Of a stretch of 64,000 bases of DNA, positions 44,085 through 53,607 are shown piece after piece. The notes beneath the pieces were generated by a model that did no database searches, was not told the DNA's origin, and saw only the letters and a list, made by a program, of their open reading frames with translations. Source of the stretch: Gemmiger sp. An87 (lineage in GTDB: Bacteria > Bacillota > Clostridia > Oscillospirales > Ruminococcaceae); the NCBI RefSeq assembly GCF_002159185.1, contig NZ_NFHD01000009.1, positions 1 through 64,000 on the forward strand, read 5' to 3'. Every line of letters begins with the position of its first letter. Within the stretch, counting starts at the first letter, position 1. The position numbers and the translations under genes were made by a program.

Positions 44085-45467
44085 TTGGAGATCATTCATT
44101 TTGAACATAACAAACAGGCGGCGGAGCTGGTGGCCAAATGGTACGACAGCCCCCCGCTGGCCTATGTGCATTCCTTCGGCTGCCAGCAGAACGTGAACGA
44201 TGGTGAGAAGATCAAGGGCGTTCTGGCGGACATCGGCTACGGTATGTGCGACTCGGTGGAGGAGGCGGACCTGATCCTCTTCAACACCTGCGCGGTGCGG
44301 GAGCACGCGGAGCAGCGGGTCTTCGGCAACGTGGGCGCGCTCAAGCGGCTGAAGAAGGACAAGCCCGGCCTGATCATCGGCCTGTGCGGCTGCATGGCCC
44401 AGCAGCAGAGCATCGTGGACAAGATCCGCGAAAGCTATCCCTTTGTGGACATCGTGTTCGGTGTGAACGGCATCGACACCCTGCCCCAGCTGCTGTGCGA
44501 GAAGATCGCCGGCAACAAAAAGCGCATCCTGCTTACACCCGCCGAGCGGGCCGAGGTGGTGGAGGAGACCCCCATTCGCCGGGATTCCAATTTCCGGGCC
44601 TGGCTGCCCATCATGTACGGCTGTGATAACTTCTGCACCTACTGCATCGTGCCTTACGTGCGCGGGCGGGAGCGCAGCCGCCGCAGCGCGGACATTCTGG
44701 CCGAGTTCAAGGAGCTGGTGGCCGCGGGATACAAGGAGATCACCCTGCTGGGTCAGAACGTGAACTCCTACGGCAAGGGTCTGGAGGAGCAGATCGACTT
44801 CTCGGACCTTTTGAACCTGCTGTGCACCGTGCCCGGCGATTATCACATCCGCTTCATGACCAGCCATCCCAAGGATGCCAGCCGCAAGCTGATCGACACC
44901 ATCGCCGCGCAGGACAAGATCTGCAACCATCTGCATCTGCCGGTGCAGAGCGGCAGCGACCGGATTCTGGCCCAGATGAACCGTCATTACACCGTAGCCC
45001 AGTATCTGGAGCTGATGGATTATGCCAAGGAGAAGATCCCCGGCATCACCTTCTCCAGCGACATCATCGTGGGCTTCCCCGGCGAGACCGAGGAGGATTT
45101 TGAGGGCACGCTGGAGCTGATCCGCAAGGTGGGCTACATGCAGCTGTTCACCTTCATCTATTCCAAGCGCAGTGGTACCAAGGCCGCCACCATGCCGGAC
45201 CCCATTACCCGCAAGGAGAAGACCGACCGCATGGCCCGGCTGCTCAGCGTGCAGGACGAGATCGCCCGCAAGCTGGTGGCAGACATGACCGGCCAGACTC
45301 AGCGTGTGCTGGTAGAGGGCCCCGGGCGGGATGAAGGCACCCTTTCCGGCCGTCTGACCAATAATCTGGTGGTGGAGTTTACCGCCGAACCCTCTCTGGT
45401 GGGCAGTTATGCCATGGTGCACCTGACCGGTTCCCGCGGAACGGTGCTCAAAGGCGAACTTGTGTGA
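44085..45467 (+). CDS. miaB: tRNA-2-methylthio-N6-dimethylallyladenosine synthase
   Basis: The 460-residue radical SAM methylthiotransferase has the N-terminal UPF0004 domain with cluster cysteines in FGCQQN, NTCAVRE and CGCMA, the radical SAM motif CDNFCTYC (about 180), and a C-terminal TRAM domain (about 390-455). It adds the 2-methylthio group to i6A37 made by MiaA, whose gene lies in the same region. TTG start with AAGGAG 8 nt upstream. The first 30 residues are longer than in some orthologues. Confidence 0.96.
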   Translation: MEIIHFEHNKQAAELVAKWYDSPPLAYVHSFGCQQNVNDGEKIKGVLADIGYGMCDSVEEADLILFNTCAVREHAEQRVFGNVGALKRLKKDKPGLIIGLCGCMAQQQSIVDKIRESYPFVDIVFGVNGIDTLPQLLCEKIAGNKKRILLTPAERAEVVEETPIRRDSNFRAWLPIMYGCDNFCTYCIVPYVRGRERSRRSADILAEFKELVAAGYKEITLLGQNVNSYGKGLEEQIDFSDLLNLLCTVPGDYHIRFMTSHPKDASRKLIDTIAAQDKICNHLHLPVQSGSDRILAQMNRHYTVAQYLELMDYAKEKIPGITFSSDIIVGFPGETEEDFEGTLELIRKVGYMQLFTFIYSKRSGTKAATMPDPITRKEKTDRMARLLSVQDEIARKLVADMTGQTQRVLVEGPGRDEGTLSGRLTNNLVVEFTAEPSLVGSYAMVHLTGSRGTVLKGELV

Positions 45468-45502
45468 AAAAACTGCGCGAGCCGCTGTTTTTTGTAATTT
45501 TG

Positions 45503-45511
45503 TGGTATAAT
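45503..45511 (+). promoter_or_regulatory. Extended -10 promoter of the YlbF/YmcA-family gene
   Basis: TGGTATAAT is a perfect extended -10 element 42 nt before the start codon. No clear -35 box. Confidence 0.6.
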
Positions 45512-45552
45512 ATTTTTATTATATAAATTGTTCCAATCAAAGGAGAATTATC

Positions 45553-45960
45553 ATGGACGTTATCGACCTGTTTAAGAAAGCCGCCGCAGCCCTGCAGACC
45601 GACGCCCGCTACCTGGCGCTGGACGCTGCCCGCAAAGCCAACGATGCGGACGAGACCCTGCAGAACATGATCGGCGAGTTCAATCTGGCCCGTCTGGATC
45701 TGAACAACGAGATTGCCAAGGACGAGCGCGACGAGGCGAAGGTGGCCGAGCTGAACGCCAAGGTCAACCAGCTGTACACCGACATCATGAACAGCGAGAG
45801 CATGGTTGCTTACAATGAGGCCAAGGCTGAGGCTGAAGCCCTGATCGGTTACATCGACGCCATCATCAACACCGCGATGAACGGCGGCGACCCCATGACC
45901 GTACAGGAGCCCCAGGCCGGCTGCAGCGGCAGCTGCTCTTCCTGCTCCGGCTGCCACTAA
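45553..45960 (+). CDS. YlbF/YmcA-family regulator with cysteine-rich tail
   Basis: The 135-residue helical protein belongs to the Com_YlbF family (DVIDLFKKAAAALQTD at the start and a long helical hairpin to about residue 115). The C-terminus ends GCSGSCSSCSGCH, four cysteines in 11 residues. In Bacillus, YmcA lies between miaB and mutS and forms with YlbF and YaaT an Fe-S-carrying complex that modulates RNase Y and sporulation/competence; the same position here (miaB upstream, mutS downstream) supports a YmcA/RicA-type identity. AAAGGAG is upstream of the ATG. A GC-rich hairpin follows. Confidence 0.85.
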   Translation: MDVIDLFKKAAAALQTDARYLALDAARKANDADETLQNMIGEFNLARLDLNNEIAKDERDEAKVAELNAKVNQLYTDIMNSESMVAYNEAKAEAEALIGYIDAIINTAMNGGDPMTVQEPQAGCSGSCSSCSGCH

Positions 45961-45984
45961 AAGGCATTTGCCATAAAAGCGTTC

Positions 45985-46035
45985 GTGCGGCCCGGAGGGT
46001 GCTGAGTTCCAGTGCTCTTTGGGCCGCACTCTTTC
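45985..46035 (+). terminator. Hairpin between the YmcA-like gene and mutS
   Basis: GTGCGGCCC and GGGCCGCAC form a perfect 9-bp stem with a 27-nt loop, followed by TCTTTCCC. Probably a weak terminator allowing read-through into mutS. Confidence 0.5.
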
Positions 46036-46064
46036 CCGTCTAAAAAATGCAGAGGTGATAACCG

Positions 46065-48659
46065 TTGGCACAGCTTTCGCCCATGATGGCGCAATACTTC
46101 GAGATCAAAAAGAAGCATAAGGACGAGATCGTCTTCTTCCGGTTGGGCGATTTTTACGAAATGTTCTACGACGACGCGATCCTGGCGTCCAAGGAACTGG
46201 AGCTTACCCTCACCGGCCGCGACTGCGGTCAGGAGGAGCGGGCACCCATGTGCGGCGTGCCCTTCCACAGCTATGAAAGCTATGTGGCGAAGCTGATCGC
46301 AAAGGGCTACAAGGTTGCTATCTGTGAGCAGATGGAGGACCCCGCCACTGCCAAGGGCCTCGTCAAGCGGGATATTATCCGAGTAATCACACCGGGTACC
46401 GTGATCGAGAGCAGCATGCTGCAGGACGACAAAAACAACTACATCGGCAGTGTATACTTAAAGAACGGATGCATCGGCGTCTGCTTTGCTGACGTTTCCA
46501 CCGGCAGCGCCCACACCACCGAACTGGCGGGGGAGAAGCTTTCCACCCAGCTGATTGCGGAGCTGTGCCGCTACAATCCAAGCGAGCTGCTGTTCAATAC
46601 AGCCCTTTTGGATTTCAAGGACGTGACTGCTTACATCAAGCAGCATATGACCTGCTCGGTGGAGCTGATGGAGGACGAGTGCTATGCTCCGGACGAGGTG
46701 GAGCGTCTGCTGACCGAGCAATTCGGCGCGGATTGGTCCAAGGCCACCGGCCTTTCCCGGGATGGCAATGCCCACGCGGCACTGAGTGCGCTGCTGGGTT
46801 ATCTGCACCGCACCCAGAAAAAAGGCGTAGAGCGGCTTAAGTTGGTACATAGCTATGCCGAAGCCCAGTATATGCAGCTTTCCCCGGTGACCCGTGCCAA
46901 TCTGGAGTTGACCGAGACCATGCGCGGCCGGGAAAAGCGGGGCACCCTGCTCTGGGTGCTGGACAAGACCCAGACTGCCATGGGCAAGCGCCTTTTGCGC
47001 AGCTGGCTGGAGCAGCCTCTGGTAAGCTCGGTGGCCATCAACCGCCGCCTCAACTGTGTGCAGGCCCTTTACAGCGAAAACATCCAGCGCGCCGAGCTGA
47101 GCGAGGCGCTGTCCCACGTGTTCGACATGGAGCGGCTGATGACCCGCACGGTTTACGGCTCCGCCACCCCCAAGGAGATCTACGCACTGGCCAGTACCTG
47201 CACCCAGCTGCCTCTGATTCGGGAGCTGGCCTCCGGGTGCAGCTGCCCGGAGCTGGAGGAACTGGCCCAGCGCATTGATCCGCTGGAGGATATCCGGGAC
47301 CGTATTTTTGCCGCGCTGGAAGAGGAGACACCCGCCACCCTGAAGGATGGCGGCGTGATCAAGCAGGGCTACAACGCCGAAGTGGACGAGCTGCGCGACA
47401 TCGTACACGGCGGCAAGGGTTATCTGTCCCAGCTGGAAGCCCGCATGAAAGAGGAGACCGGCATCCGTACCCTGAAGGTGGGCTACAACCGGGTGTTCGG
47501 CTACTATCTGGAGGTCAGCAAGTCCTTCACCGACCAGGTGCCCGAGAATTTTATCCGCAAGCAGACCCTGGCCAACGCGGAGCGTTACATCACCGAGGAG
47601 CTCAAGCAGCTTGAGGGGAAGATCCTGGGGGCAAGCGAGCGGCTGCTGGCGCTGGAGCGGCAGCTGTTCGAGGAACTGCTGCAGGACCTCTCCGCCCAGA
47701 TTCTGCGGGTACAGAATACCGCCTCCGCCCTGGCTCAGCTGGACGTATTCACGGCACTTGCCCAGGTGGCGGTAAACAACAACTATGTGCGCCCGGTGGT
47801 GGACGACGGTGACGAGCTGATTATCACCGAAGGCCGCCATCCGGTCATCGAGCAGATGCTCAAGGGCAGCCTGTTCGTGCCCAACAACACCCTGCTGGAC
47901 TGCGGGGAAAACAACATGCTCATCATCACCGGCCCCAACATGGCCGGTAAATCCACCTACATGCGCCAGAATGCACTGATCACTCTGATGGCGCAGATCG
48001 GCAGCTTTGTTCCGGCCCAGGAATGCCGGGTGGGCGTGGTGGACGCCATCTTCACCCGCGTGGGTGCGTCGGATGATCTGGCTGCCGGTCAGTCCACCTT
48101 CATGGTGGAGATGACCGAGGTGGCCGAGATTCTGCAATACGCCACCAAGCGCAGCCTGGTCATTCTGGACGAGATCGGCCGCGGCACCTCCACCTTCGAC
48201 GGCATGAGCATTGCCCGGGCAGTGGTGGAGCATATTGCCGGCCAAATTGGCTGCAAGACCTTGTTTGCCACCCATTACCATGAGCTGACCGAGCTGGAAA
48301 GCGCCATGGACTGCGTGAAAAACTACAACATCGCAGTGAAGAAGCGGGGCGATGACATCACCTTCCTGCGGCGCATTGTGCGCGGCCCGGCCGACGACAG
48401 CTACGGCATTCAGGTGGCGAAGCTGGCAGGCCTGCCGGACAGCGTGACCAAGCGTGCCAAGGAGGTGCTGCGCGCACTGGAGGCGTCCGCACCCAAAAAG
48501 CAGCAGGTGGAGCAGCTGGACTTCGGCGTGGTGGAGGAGATGAGCAGCCCGGCGCTGCCCAGCGAGATTCTGGACAAGCTGCGCGATACCGATCTGAATA
48601 CCCTGACCGGTATCGAAGGGCTGCAATTCCTGTGTGAAATCAAAAACGCGCTGCAATAA
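46065..48659 (+). CDS. mutS: DNA mismatch repair protein MutS
   Basis: The 864-residue protein has the mismatch-binding FFRLGDFYEMF (the Phe-x-Glu motif, residues 26-36), lever and clamp domains, and an ATPase domain with Walker A GPNMAGKST (about 625) and DEIGRGTSTFDG. TTG start at 46065 is set by AGAGGTGATAACC and by the family N-terminus (MAQLSPMMAQY). It lies 28 nt before mutL. Confidence 0.97.
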   Translation: MAQLSPMMAQYFEIKKKHKDEIVFFRLGDFYEMFYDDAILASKELELTLTGRDCGQEERAPMCGVPFHSYESYVAKLIAKGYKVAICEQMEDPATAKGLVKRDIIRVITPGTVIESSMLQDDKNNYIGSVYLKNGCIGVCFADVSTGSAHTTELAGEKLSTQLIAELCRYNPSELLFNTALLDFKDVTAYIKQHMTCSVELMEDECYAPDEVERLLTEQFGADWSKATGLSRDGNAHAALSALLGYLHRTQKKGVERLKLVHSYAEAQYMQLSPVTRANLELTETMRGREKRGTLLWVLDKTQTAMGKRLLRSWLEQPLVSSVAINRRLNCVQALYSENIQRAELSEALSHVFDMERLMTRTVYGSATPKEIYALASTCTQLPLIRELASGCSCPELEELAQRIDPLEDIRDRIFAALEEETPATLKDGGVIKQGYNAEVDELRDIVHGGKGYLSQLEARMKEETGIRTLKVGYNRVFGYYLEVSKSFTDQVPENFIRKQTLANAERYITEELKQLEGKILGASERLLALERQLFEELLQDLSAQILRVQNTASALAQLDVFTALAQVAVNNNYVRPVVDDGDELIITEGRHPVIEQMLKGSLFVPNNTLLDCGENNMLIITGPNMAGKSTYMRQNALITLMAQIGSFVPAQECRVGVVDAIFTRVGASDDLAAGQSTFMVEMTEVAEILQYATKRSLVILDEIGRGTSTFDGMSIARAVVEHIAGQIGCKTLFATHYHELTELESAMDCVKNYNIAVKKRGDDITFLRRIVRGPADDSYGIQVAKLAGLPDSVTKRAKEVLRALEASAPKKQQVEQLDFGVVEEMSSPALPSEILDKLRDTDLNTLTGIEGLQFLCEIKNALQ

Positions 48660-48687
48660 GGCGGCGTTTTCAGGGAGGTGACCGGAT

Positions 48688-50754
48688 TTGGCGGTCATAC
48701 ATATTCTGGACAAGCATACCGCAGAGCTGATCGCCGCCGGTGAGGTGGTGGAGCGGCCTGCTTCCGTAGTAAAGGAACTGCTGGAGAATTCCATTGATGC
48801 CGGAGCCACGAAGGTTGCGGTCACCATTGAACGGGGCGGCGTTTCGCTGATCCAGGTGGCGGACAACGGCAGCGGCATCGAGGCGGAGTACATTTCCACT
48901 GCCTTTATTCGCCATGCCACCAGTAAGATTCAAACCCAGGAGGATCTGGAAAGCATCCACACCCTGGGCTTCCGCGGCGAGGCACTTGCCTCCATTGCCA
49001 GCGTGGCCCGGGTGGAGGTGCTTACCCGCACCGAGCCGGACGAGTTTGCCTGCTGCTATCGCATTGAGGGCGGGGAAGAGCTGGGGATGGAACCGGGGGC
49101 ACGCCCCATCGGAACCACCATCTCGGTACGGGATCTTTTCTACAATACCCCCGCCCGGATGAAGTTTTTGAAGAAGGATTCCAGCGAAGGTACCTTCGTG
49201 GGCGAGACGGTCAGCCGAATTGCCCTGTCTCACCCCGAGGTGAGCGTGTCTTTCATCCGTGAAGGTAAACTGCTTTACAAGACTCCCGGCGACGGAGATC
49301 TGCGCAGTGCGGTTTATGCGGTGCTGGGCAAGGAGTTCGCTCGGGACCTTCTGCCGGTAAAAAGCAGCATGGGCAACTATTCCGTGTCCGGCCTGATCAC
49401 TCCGCCGCGAGCCTGCCGAGCCAGCCGGGGCATGCAGTTCTTCTTCATCAACGGGAGGTTCGTAAAGAACCGCACCATGATGGCCGCTATGGAGAACGCC
49501 TACCGGGGAACCCTGATGCAGGGCAAGTTCCCGGGCTGTGTGCTGATGCTGGATATGCCGGCACAGCTGGTGGATGTGAACGTGCACCCCGCTAAAACAG
49601 AGGTGCGCTTTGCCCGGGAAAATGATGTGTTTGATGCAGTTTACGGCGCGGTGAAAAACGCGCTGGGTCAGCCCGGCAGTGGCGAGCAGCAGTTTCAGTT
49701 CACCGCCGGTCAAACACCCGAAAAGGAGTCGGTCAAGCAGCCCACGGCGCAGCCGGAAGCAGCGAAAAAAGCATTTGATTTCGCTGTGAAGCAAGACGGC
49801 TTTACAGTAAAAGCGGAGCCGAAAAAGGCGGAAACCGGCGGAATCTGGCCGGTTCTGCCCAAAAAGGAGGAGCCGCTGGAGCCCATCGTTACGATACCGG
49901 ATGAAGAGGACGCTCCGCGCATCTCCCGCGTTTGGCAAAACAGTCAGAGTAGCTTTGCGAAGTCGGTGGGAGAGGGCTTCCGCTCAGAACCGGTTCCGCT
50001 AGCAAAATACGCCGAGCCGGAGCAAACCAGGGAAGAGCCTGCCGCTCAATGGGATACGGTGAAGCCCGTGCCTCAGCCGGAGCCGGCGAAACCGGAAGTG
50101 CCTGCCGAACAGACTGTATTTGCCCAGTCGGTGGCAGAGCCGTTGGAGCCCCGGCAGCAGACAATGGAGCCGGAGCAGACCAGTCAGCCATTGCAATACG
50201 TGGGCGAGGTGTTCAAAACCTACATCATCACCCAACGCGGACAGGAGATGTGCCTGATCGACAAGCACGCAGCCCACGAGCGCATTCTGTATGAACGGCT
50301 GGCCGCAGATTACGGCAAGGTGAGCAGCCAGCTGCTGCTTGCCCCCGTCACGGTGAACCTTTCCGCGGAAGAGAAAAACGCCATTCTGGAGCATGAGGCC
50401 CTGTTGCGGGATGCAGGCGTGGAAACCGAGGATTTCGGCGGTAGCACGGTGCTGGTCCGTTCGGTCCCGGCCGATGTGGAGACTCCAGACGTGGAAGGCC
50501 TGATCTGTGAGCTGGCTGCAAAGCTAGCCCGAGGCAGCCGGGATGCTTTGAGCGAGAAGACCGAGTGGGTGCTGCATTCCATCGCCTGCCGGGCAGCGAT
50601 CAAGGCGGGCGATCGCACCGCCAGTGCCGAGCTGATGCATCTGGCCCAGGATATTCTGGACGGCAAGGTGCCGCCCTTCTGCCCCCATGGCAGACCGGTG
50701 GTGTTGAAATTGACAAAGAAGGAGCTGGAAAAACAGTTTGGGCGGATTGGATAA
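48688..50754 (+). CDS. mutL: DNA mismatch repair endonuclease MutL
   Basis: The 688-residue protein has a GHKL ATPase domain (about 1-330: ELLENSIDAGA, DNGSGI, GFRGEAL), a long low-complexity Pro/Glu-rich linker (about 335-500), and a C-terminal endonuclease/dimerisation domain with LIDKHAAHERILYE (about 527) and FCPHGRP (about 665), the zinc-binding nicking motifs of MutL in organisms without MutH. TTG start with GGGAGGTGA upstream. It overlaps the miaA start. Confidence 0.96.
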   Translation: MAVIHILDKHTAELIAAGEVVERPASVVKELLENSIDAGATKVAVTIERGGVSLIQVADNGSGIEAEYISTAFIRHATSKIQTQEDLESIHTLGFRGEALASIASVARVEVLTRTEPDEFACCYRIEGGEELGMEPGARPIGTTISVRDLFYNTPARMKFLKKDSSEGTFVGETVSRIALSHPEVSVSFIREGKLLYKTPGDGDLRSAVYAVLGKEFARDLLPVKSSMGNYSVSGLITPPRACRASRGMQFFFINGRFVKNRTMMAAMENAYRGTLMQGKFPGCVLMLDMPAQLVDVNVHPAKTEVRFARENDVFDAVYGAVKNALGQPGSGEQQFQFTAGQTPEKESVKQPTAQPEAAKKAFDFAVKQDGFTVKAEPKKAETGGIWPVLPKKEEPLEPIVTIPDEEDAPRISRVWQNSQSSFAKSVGEGFRSEPVPLAKYAEPEQTREEPAAQWDTVKPVPQPEPAKPEVPAEQTVFAQSVAEPLEPRQQTMEPEQTSQPLQYVGEVFKTYIITQRGQEMCLIDKHAAHERILYERLAADYGKVSSQLLLAPVTVNLSAEEKNAILEHEALLRDAGVETEDFGGSTVLVRSVPADVETPDVEGLICELAAKLARGSRDALSEKTEWVLHSIACRAAIKAGDRTASAELMHLAQDILDGKVPPFCPHGRPVVLKLTKKELEKQFGRIG

Positions 50755-51694
50755 ACCGAGAGTTCTCGCCATCGGCGGACCCACAGCTTCCGGCAAGACC
50801 TCTTTGTCGGTGGAGCTGGCCAAGCGTTTGAACGGCGAGGTGATCTGCGTGGACTCCATGCAGATCTACCGGGGGCTGGATGTGGGCACCGCAAAGGTGA
50901 CCGAAGAGGAGATGCAGGGAGTACCTCACCATCTGGTGGGCTTTCTGGCACCGGAGGAAGCCTTCAGCGTGGCGGACTTTGTCGCGCTGGCAGACCGGTG
51001 CATCCGGGATATCAGTGCCCGGGGCAAGCTTCCGGTGCTGGTGGGCGGAACCGGCCTGTACATGGAAAGTTTGCTGTGCGGGCTTCGTTTTGCCGAGCAG
51101 AAGACAGACCCGGCTGTGCGCAGGCAGCTGGAAGAACAGGCAGAACTGCTTGGAGCCGATGCCATGCACGAAAAGCTGGCGAAGATCGACCCGGAATACG
51201 CGGCCACGGTCCATCCCAACAATGTGGGGCGGGTGCTGCGGGCTCTGGAGCTGTTCCAGGTAACCGGCGTTACCATGACCCGGCAGCGTGCGGAATCAAA
51301 GCCGAGTGAGCCTCCCTACGACAGTCTGCTGTTCTGCATCGGGTTTGAGGACCGGAGTGCTCTGTATCAGCGAATCGACCGCCGGGTGGATTTGATGCTG
51401 GAACAGGGGATTCTCGAGGAGGCCCAGCTGGTCTATGACCACCGGGATACCTACCGGACTGCAGCGCAAGCCATCGGATACAAGGAATTCTTCCCGTATC
51501 TTTGCGGGGAAAGCCCGCTGGAACCCTGTGTGGAAAAGCTCAAGCAGGCATCCCGCAACTATGCAAAGCGGCAGCTTACCTGGTTCCGGCGGATGCCCCA
51601 GACCATCTGGCTGGATGGCATGCGAGGCAATCTGGAAGAGCAGGCCTGGGCGTATATTCAAGAGCGCTGGCCGCAGTTGAATCTCGGTCTGTGA
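50738..51694 (+). CDS. miaA: tRNA dimethylallyltransferase
   Basis: The 318-residue enzyme transfers a dimethylallyl group to A37. It has the P-loop GGPTASGKTS (about 14-23), DSMQIYRGLDVGTAK, GGTGLYMESLL and the conserved NYAKRQLTWFRR near residue 275. TTG start at 50738 overlaps mutL by 17 nt; a second TTG at 50747 is also possible. Its product i6A37 is the substrate for MiaB, encoded 6 kb upstream. Confidence 0.96.
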   Translation: MGGLDKPRVLAIGGPTASGKTSLSVELAKRLNGEVICVDSMQIYRGLDVGTAKVTEEEMQGVPHHLVGFLAPEEAFSVADFVALADRCIRDISARGKLPVLVGGTGLYMESLLCGLRFAEQKTDPAVRRQLEEQAELLGADAMHEKLAKIDPEYAATVHPNNVGRVLRALELFQVTGVTMTRQRAESKPSEPPYDSLLFCIGFEDRSALYQRIDRRVDLMLEQGILEEAQLVYDHRDTYRTAAQAIGYKEFFPYLCGESPLEPCVEKLKQASRNYAKRQLTWFRRMPQTIWLDGMRGNLEEQAWAYIQERWPQLNLGL

Positions 51695-51784
51695 GACTGT
51701 AACTCGGTTCAATTACAACGGGAGATGCAGGGCCGTCCGCCGAACGGCTGCGGTTCAAATTCATTGCAATAGGAGGAGCGAAGC

Positions 51785-53002
51785 ATGCGAAGCTCCAAAC
51801 AAAAAATTATCACAGCAGTGGTGCTGGCGGTGCTCGTGCTGCCGGCAGTATATCTGGGGGTTCAGCTGTTTGCTATTCTGAACCGTCCCTACCGCACGGA
51901 AACGGCGGTGGAATACACCATGTCTGACAGCGTTTTTGCCAACGGCTATGTGGTGTTCGATCAGACCGCGGTGGAAGGCAGCGGCGATTTGGGGTACCTG
52001 GTGGAAAACGGCGAGCGTGTGGCGGCCGGCACCGCAGTGGCGGAGGTTTATGCCAGCACTGAACAGGCGCAGAGCCGCCGCCAGTTGGAGGAGCTGGAGA
52101 CTCAGCTCAGTCTGCTGGAAAAATCCGAAAACACCAGTGGTACCGATGTGGACATGCTCTATAAGCAGCAGCAGAACGCACTGTACGATCTGCTGGACTG
52201 CATTGACATGCAAGCCTACGATCAGGTAAAAGAGGCAGGCAACCAGTATCTTCTGGCGGCAAACAAGATCCAGATCATGACCGGCGCAGTAAGCAATTTT
52301 GATCAGGCCAAGCAGGAACTGCAGGCACAGAAGGATCAGGCGGAGGCTCAGCTGGGTCAGCCGGAAACCATCTCTGCGCCGGTGGGCGGCTACTTTGTGG
52401 CCTCTGATTCGGCGGATCTGCTCTCGCTGACGAGGGAGCAGCTGGATGAAATGGATGCGGCTACGCTGGCGCAGTCCATTGAGGACGGCGAGGGCGTGCA
52501 GCCCCTGGAGGGCGCGGGTAAGATCGTAACCAGTTATACCTGGTATTTCTACGGTACCTGCAGCCTGGAAGAGGGCAAAAAGTTCGAGAATGTGTCCAGC
52601 GTTCAGATCAGCTTCCCGGGTGCGGCAGAAAAGACACTTCCGGCCACGGTGGAGTCCATCGAGCTGAATGAGGAACAGGGGCTTGCCAAATTTGTGCTGC
52701 ACTGTGAATACATCGGCGCCGATGTGCTGGGCCTTTCACTGGAGGAGGCGAAGATCGACTTCGAGTCCTACGAGGGCCTGCGTGTGGATGCAGACGCGCT
52801 GCATATTGTGGATGGCGAAAAGGGCGTCTATGTGAAGTATGGCAATCTGGCGCGCTGGCGTAAGATTCAGATCGTCTATCAGAACGATGAATATATGCTG
52901 GTAGCAGAGGACGGCAAGGTTGGTACCGACAATGAGCTGCGCATGTTTGACGAGGTAATTGTGGAAGGTACGGACCTGCGGGACGGAAAGATCCTGAGCT
53001 GA
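51785..53002 (+). CDS. HlyD-like membrane-anchored protein
   Basis: The 405-residue protein has one N-terminal membrane anchor (about 9-30), a lipoyl/barrel-sandwich half-motif near 60-95 (VVFDQTAVEGSGDLGYLVENGERVAAGTAVAEVYAS), a coiled-coil hairpin (about 95-200), a second half-motif (ETISAPVGGYFV) and a beta-rich C-terminal domain. This is the layout of HlyD-type adaptor proteins. No ABC permease adjoins it; it lies between miaA and sepF, a place also seen in other Clostridia, suggesting an envelope or division role. GGAGGAG precedes the ATG. Confidence 0.82.
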   Translation: MRSSKQKIITAVVLAVLVLPAVYLGVQLFAILNRPYRTETAVEYTMSDSVFANGYVVFDQTAVEGSGDLGYLVENGERVAAGTAVAEVYASTEQAQSRRQLEELETQLSLLEKSENTSGTDVDMLYKQQQNALYDLLDCIDMQAYDQVKEAGNQYLLAANKIQIMTGAVSNFDQAKQELQAQKDQAEAQLGQPETISAPVGGYFVASDSADLLSLTREQLDEMDAATLAQSIEDGEGVQPLEGAGKIVTSYTWYFYGTCSLEEGKKFENVSSVQISFPGAAEKTLPATVESIELNEEQGLAKFVLHCEYIGADVLGLSLEEAKIDFESYEGLRVDADALHIVDGEKGVYVKYGNLARWRKIQIVYQNDEYMLVAEDGKVGTDNELRMFDEVIVEGTDLRDGKILS

Positions 53003-53053
53003 TTAGAGCCGCGTGAAAATTTATGGAAGCAGCCAAAAAAATGATTTTGTTTG

Positions 53054-53082
53054 TTGACAGGTTGCCGAAAAACGGCGATAAT
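53054..53082 (+). promoter_or_regulatory. Promoter of the sepF operon
   Basis: A perfect TTGACA and GATAAT are separated by exactly 17 nt, 78 nt before the sepF start. Confidence 0.85.
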
Positions 53083-53160
53083 ATATACTAACTTATTCTA
53101 TATTTTTCTTGCATGAAAAAGGTCAATCTTATCAATGCACATTGGAAGGAGCAATGAAAG

Positions 53161-53607
53161 ATGTTTGATAAAGTGAAAAGCATGCTGGGCGTGGGTGACG
53201 AAGCCGAGGACGACTACTACGATACCGACGATATGTTCATCAATCCCTCCCGCGGTGGCGCTGCCCCCGAAGAGGATTATCCGCCGGAAAATACCGGTAA
53301 ACGCAATAAGGTGGTAAACATCAATGCCACCACTCAGCTGCAGGTGGTTCTGGTCAAACCCGAACGGTTTGATGACGCCAGCACTGTGGCGGATCATCTG
53401 AATGCCAAGCGCACCGTTGTGCTGAATCTGGAGTCCACGAACAAAGAGGTTTCCCGCCGTCTGGTGGACTTTTTGTCCGGCGTGGCCTACGCGAACAACG
53501 GCCAGATGAAGCGTGTGGCCAACAGCACTTTCATCATCACTCCCTATAACGTGGATATTATGGGTGATCTGCTGGACGAGCTGGAGAGCAATGGCGTATT
53601 CTTCTGA
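53161..53607 (+). CDS. sepF: Cell division protein SepF
   Basis: The 148-residue protein has an N-terminal amphipathic membrane-binding segment (FDKVKSMLGVG), an acidic linker and the globular SepF domain (about 60-145, with VLNLESTNKEVSRRLVDFLSG). It bundles FtsZ and anchors the Z ring. AAGGAG lies upstream. It overlaps ylmH by 17 nt. Confidence 0.96.
   Translation: MFDKVKSMLGVGDEAEDDYYDTDDMFINPSRGGAAPEEDYPPENTGKRNKVVNINATTQLQVVLVKPERFDDASTVADHLNAKRTVVLNLESTNKEVSRRLVDFLSGVAYANNGQMKRVANSTFIITPYNVDIMGDLLDELESNGVFF

Noticed and set aside
46458-48920. Minus-strand 820-codon open frame opposite mutS
   Set aside because: Antisense shadow of mutS with no ribosome binding site or recognisable domain.
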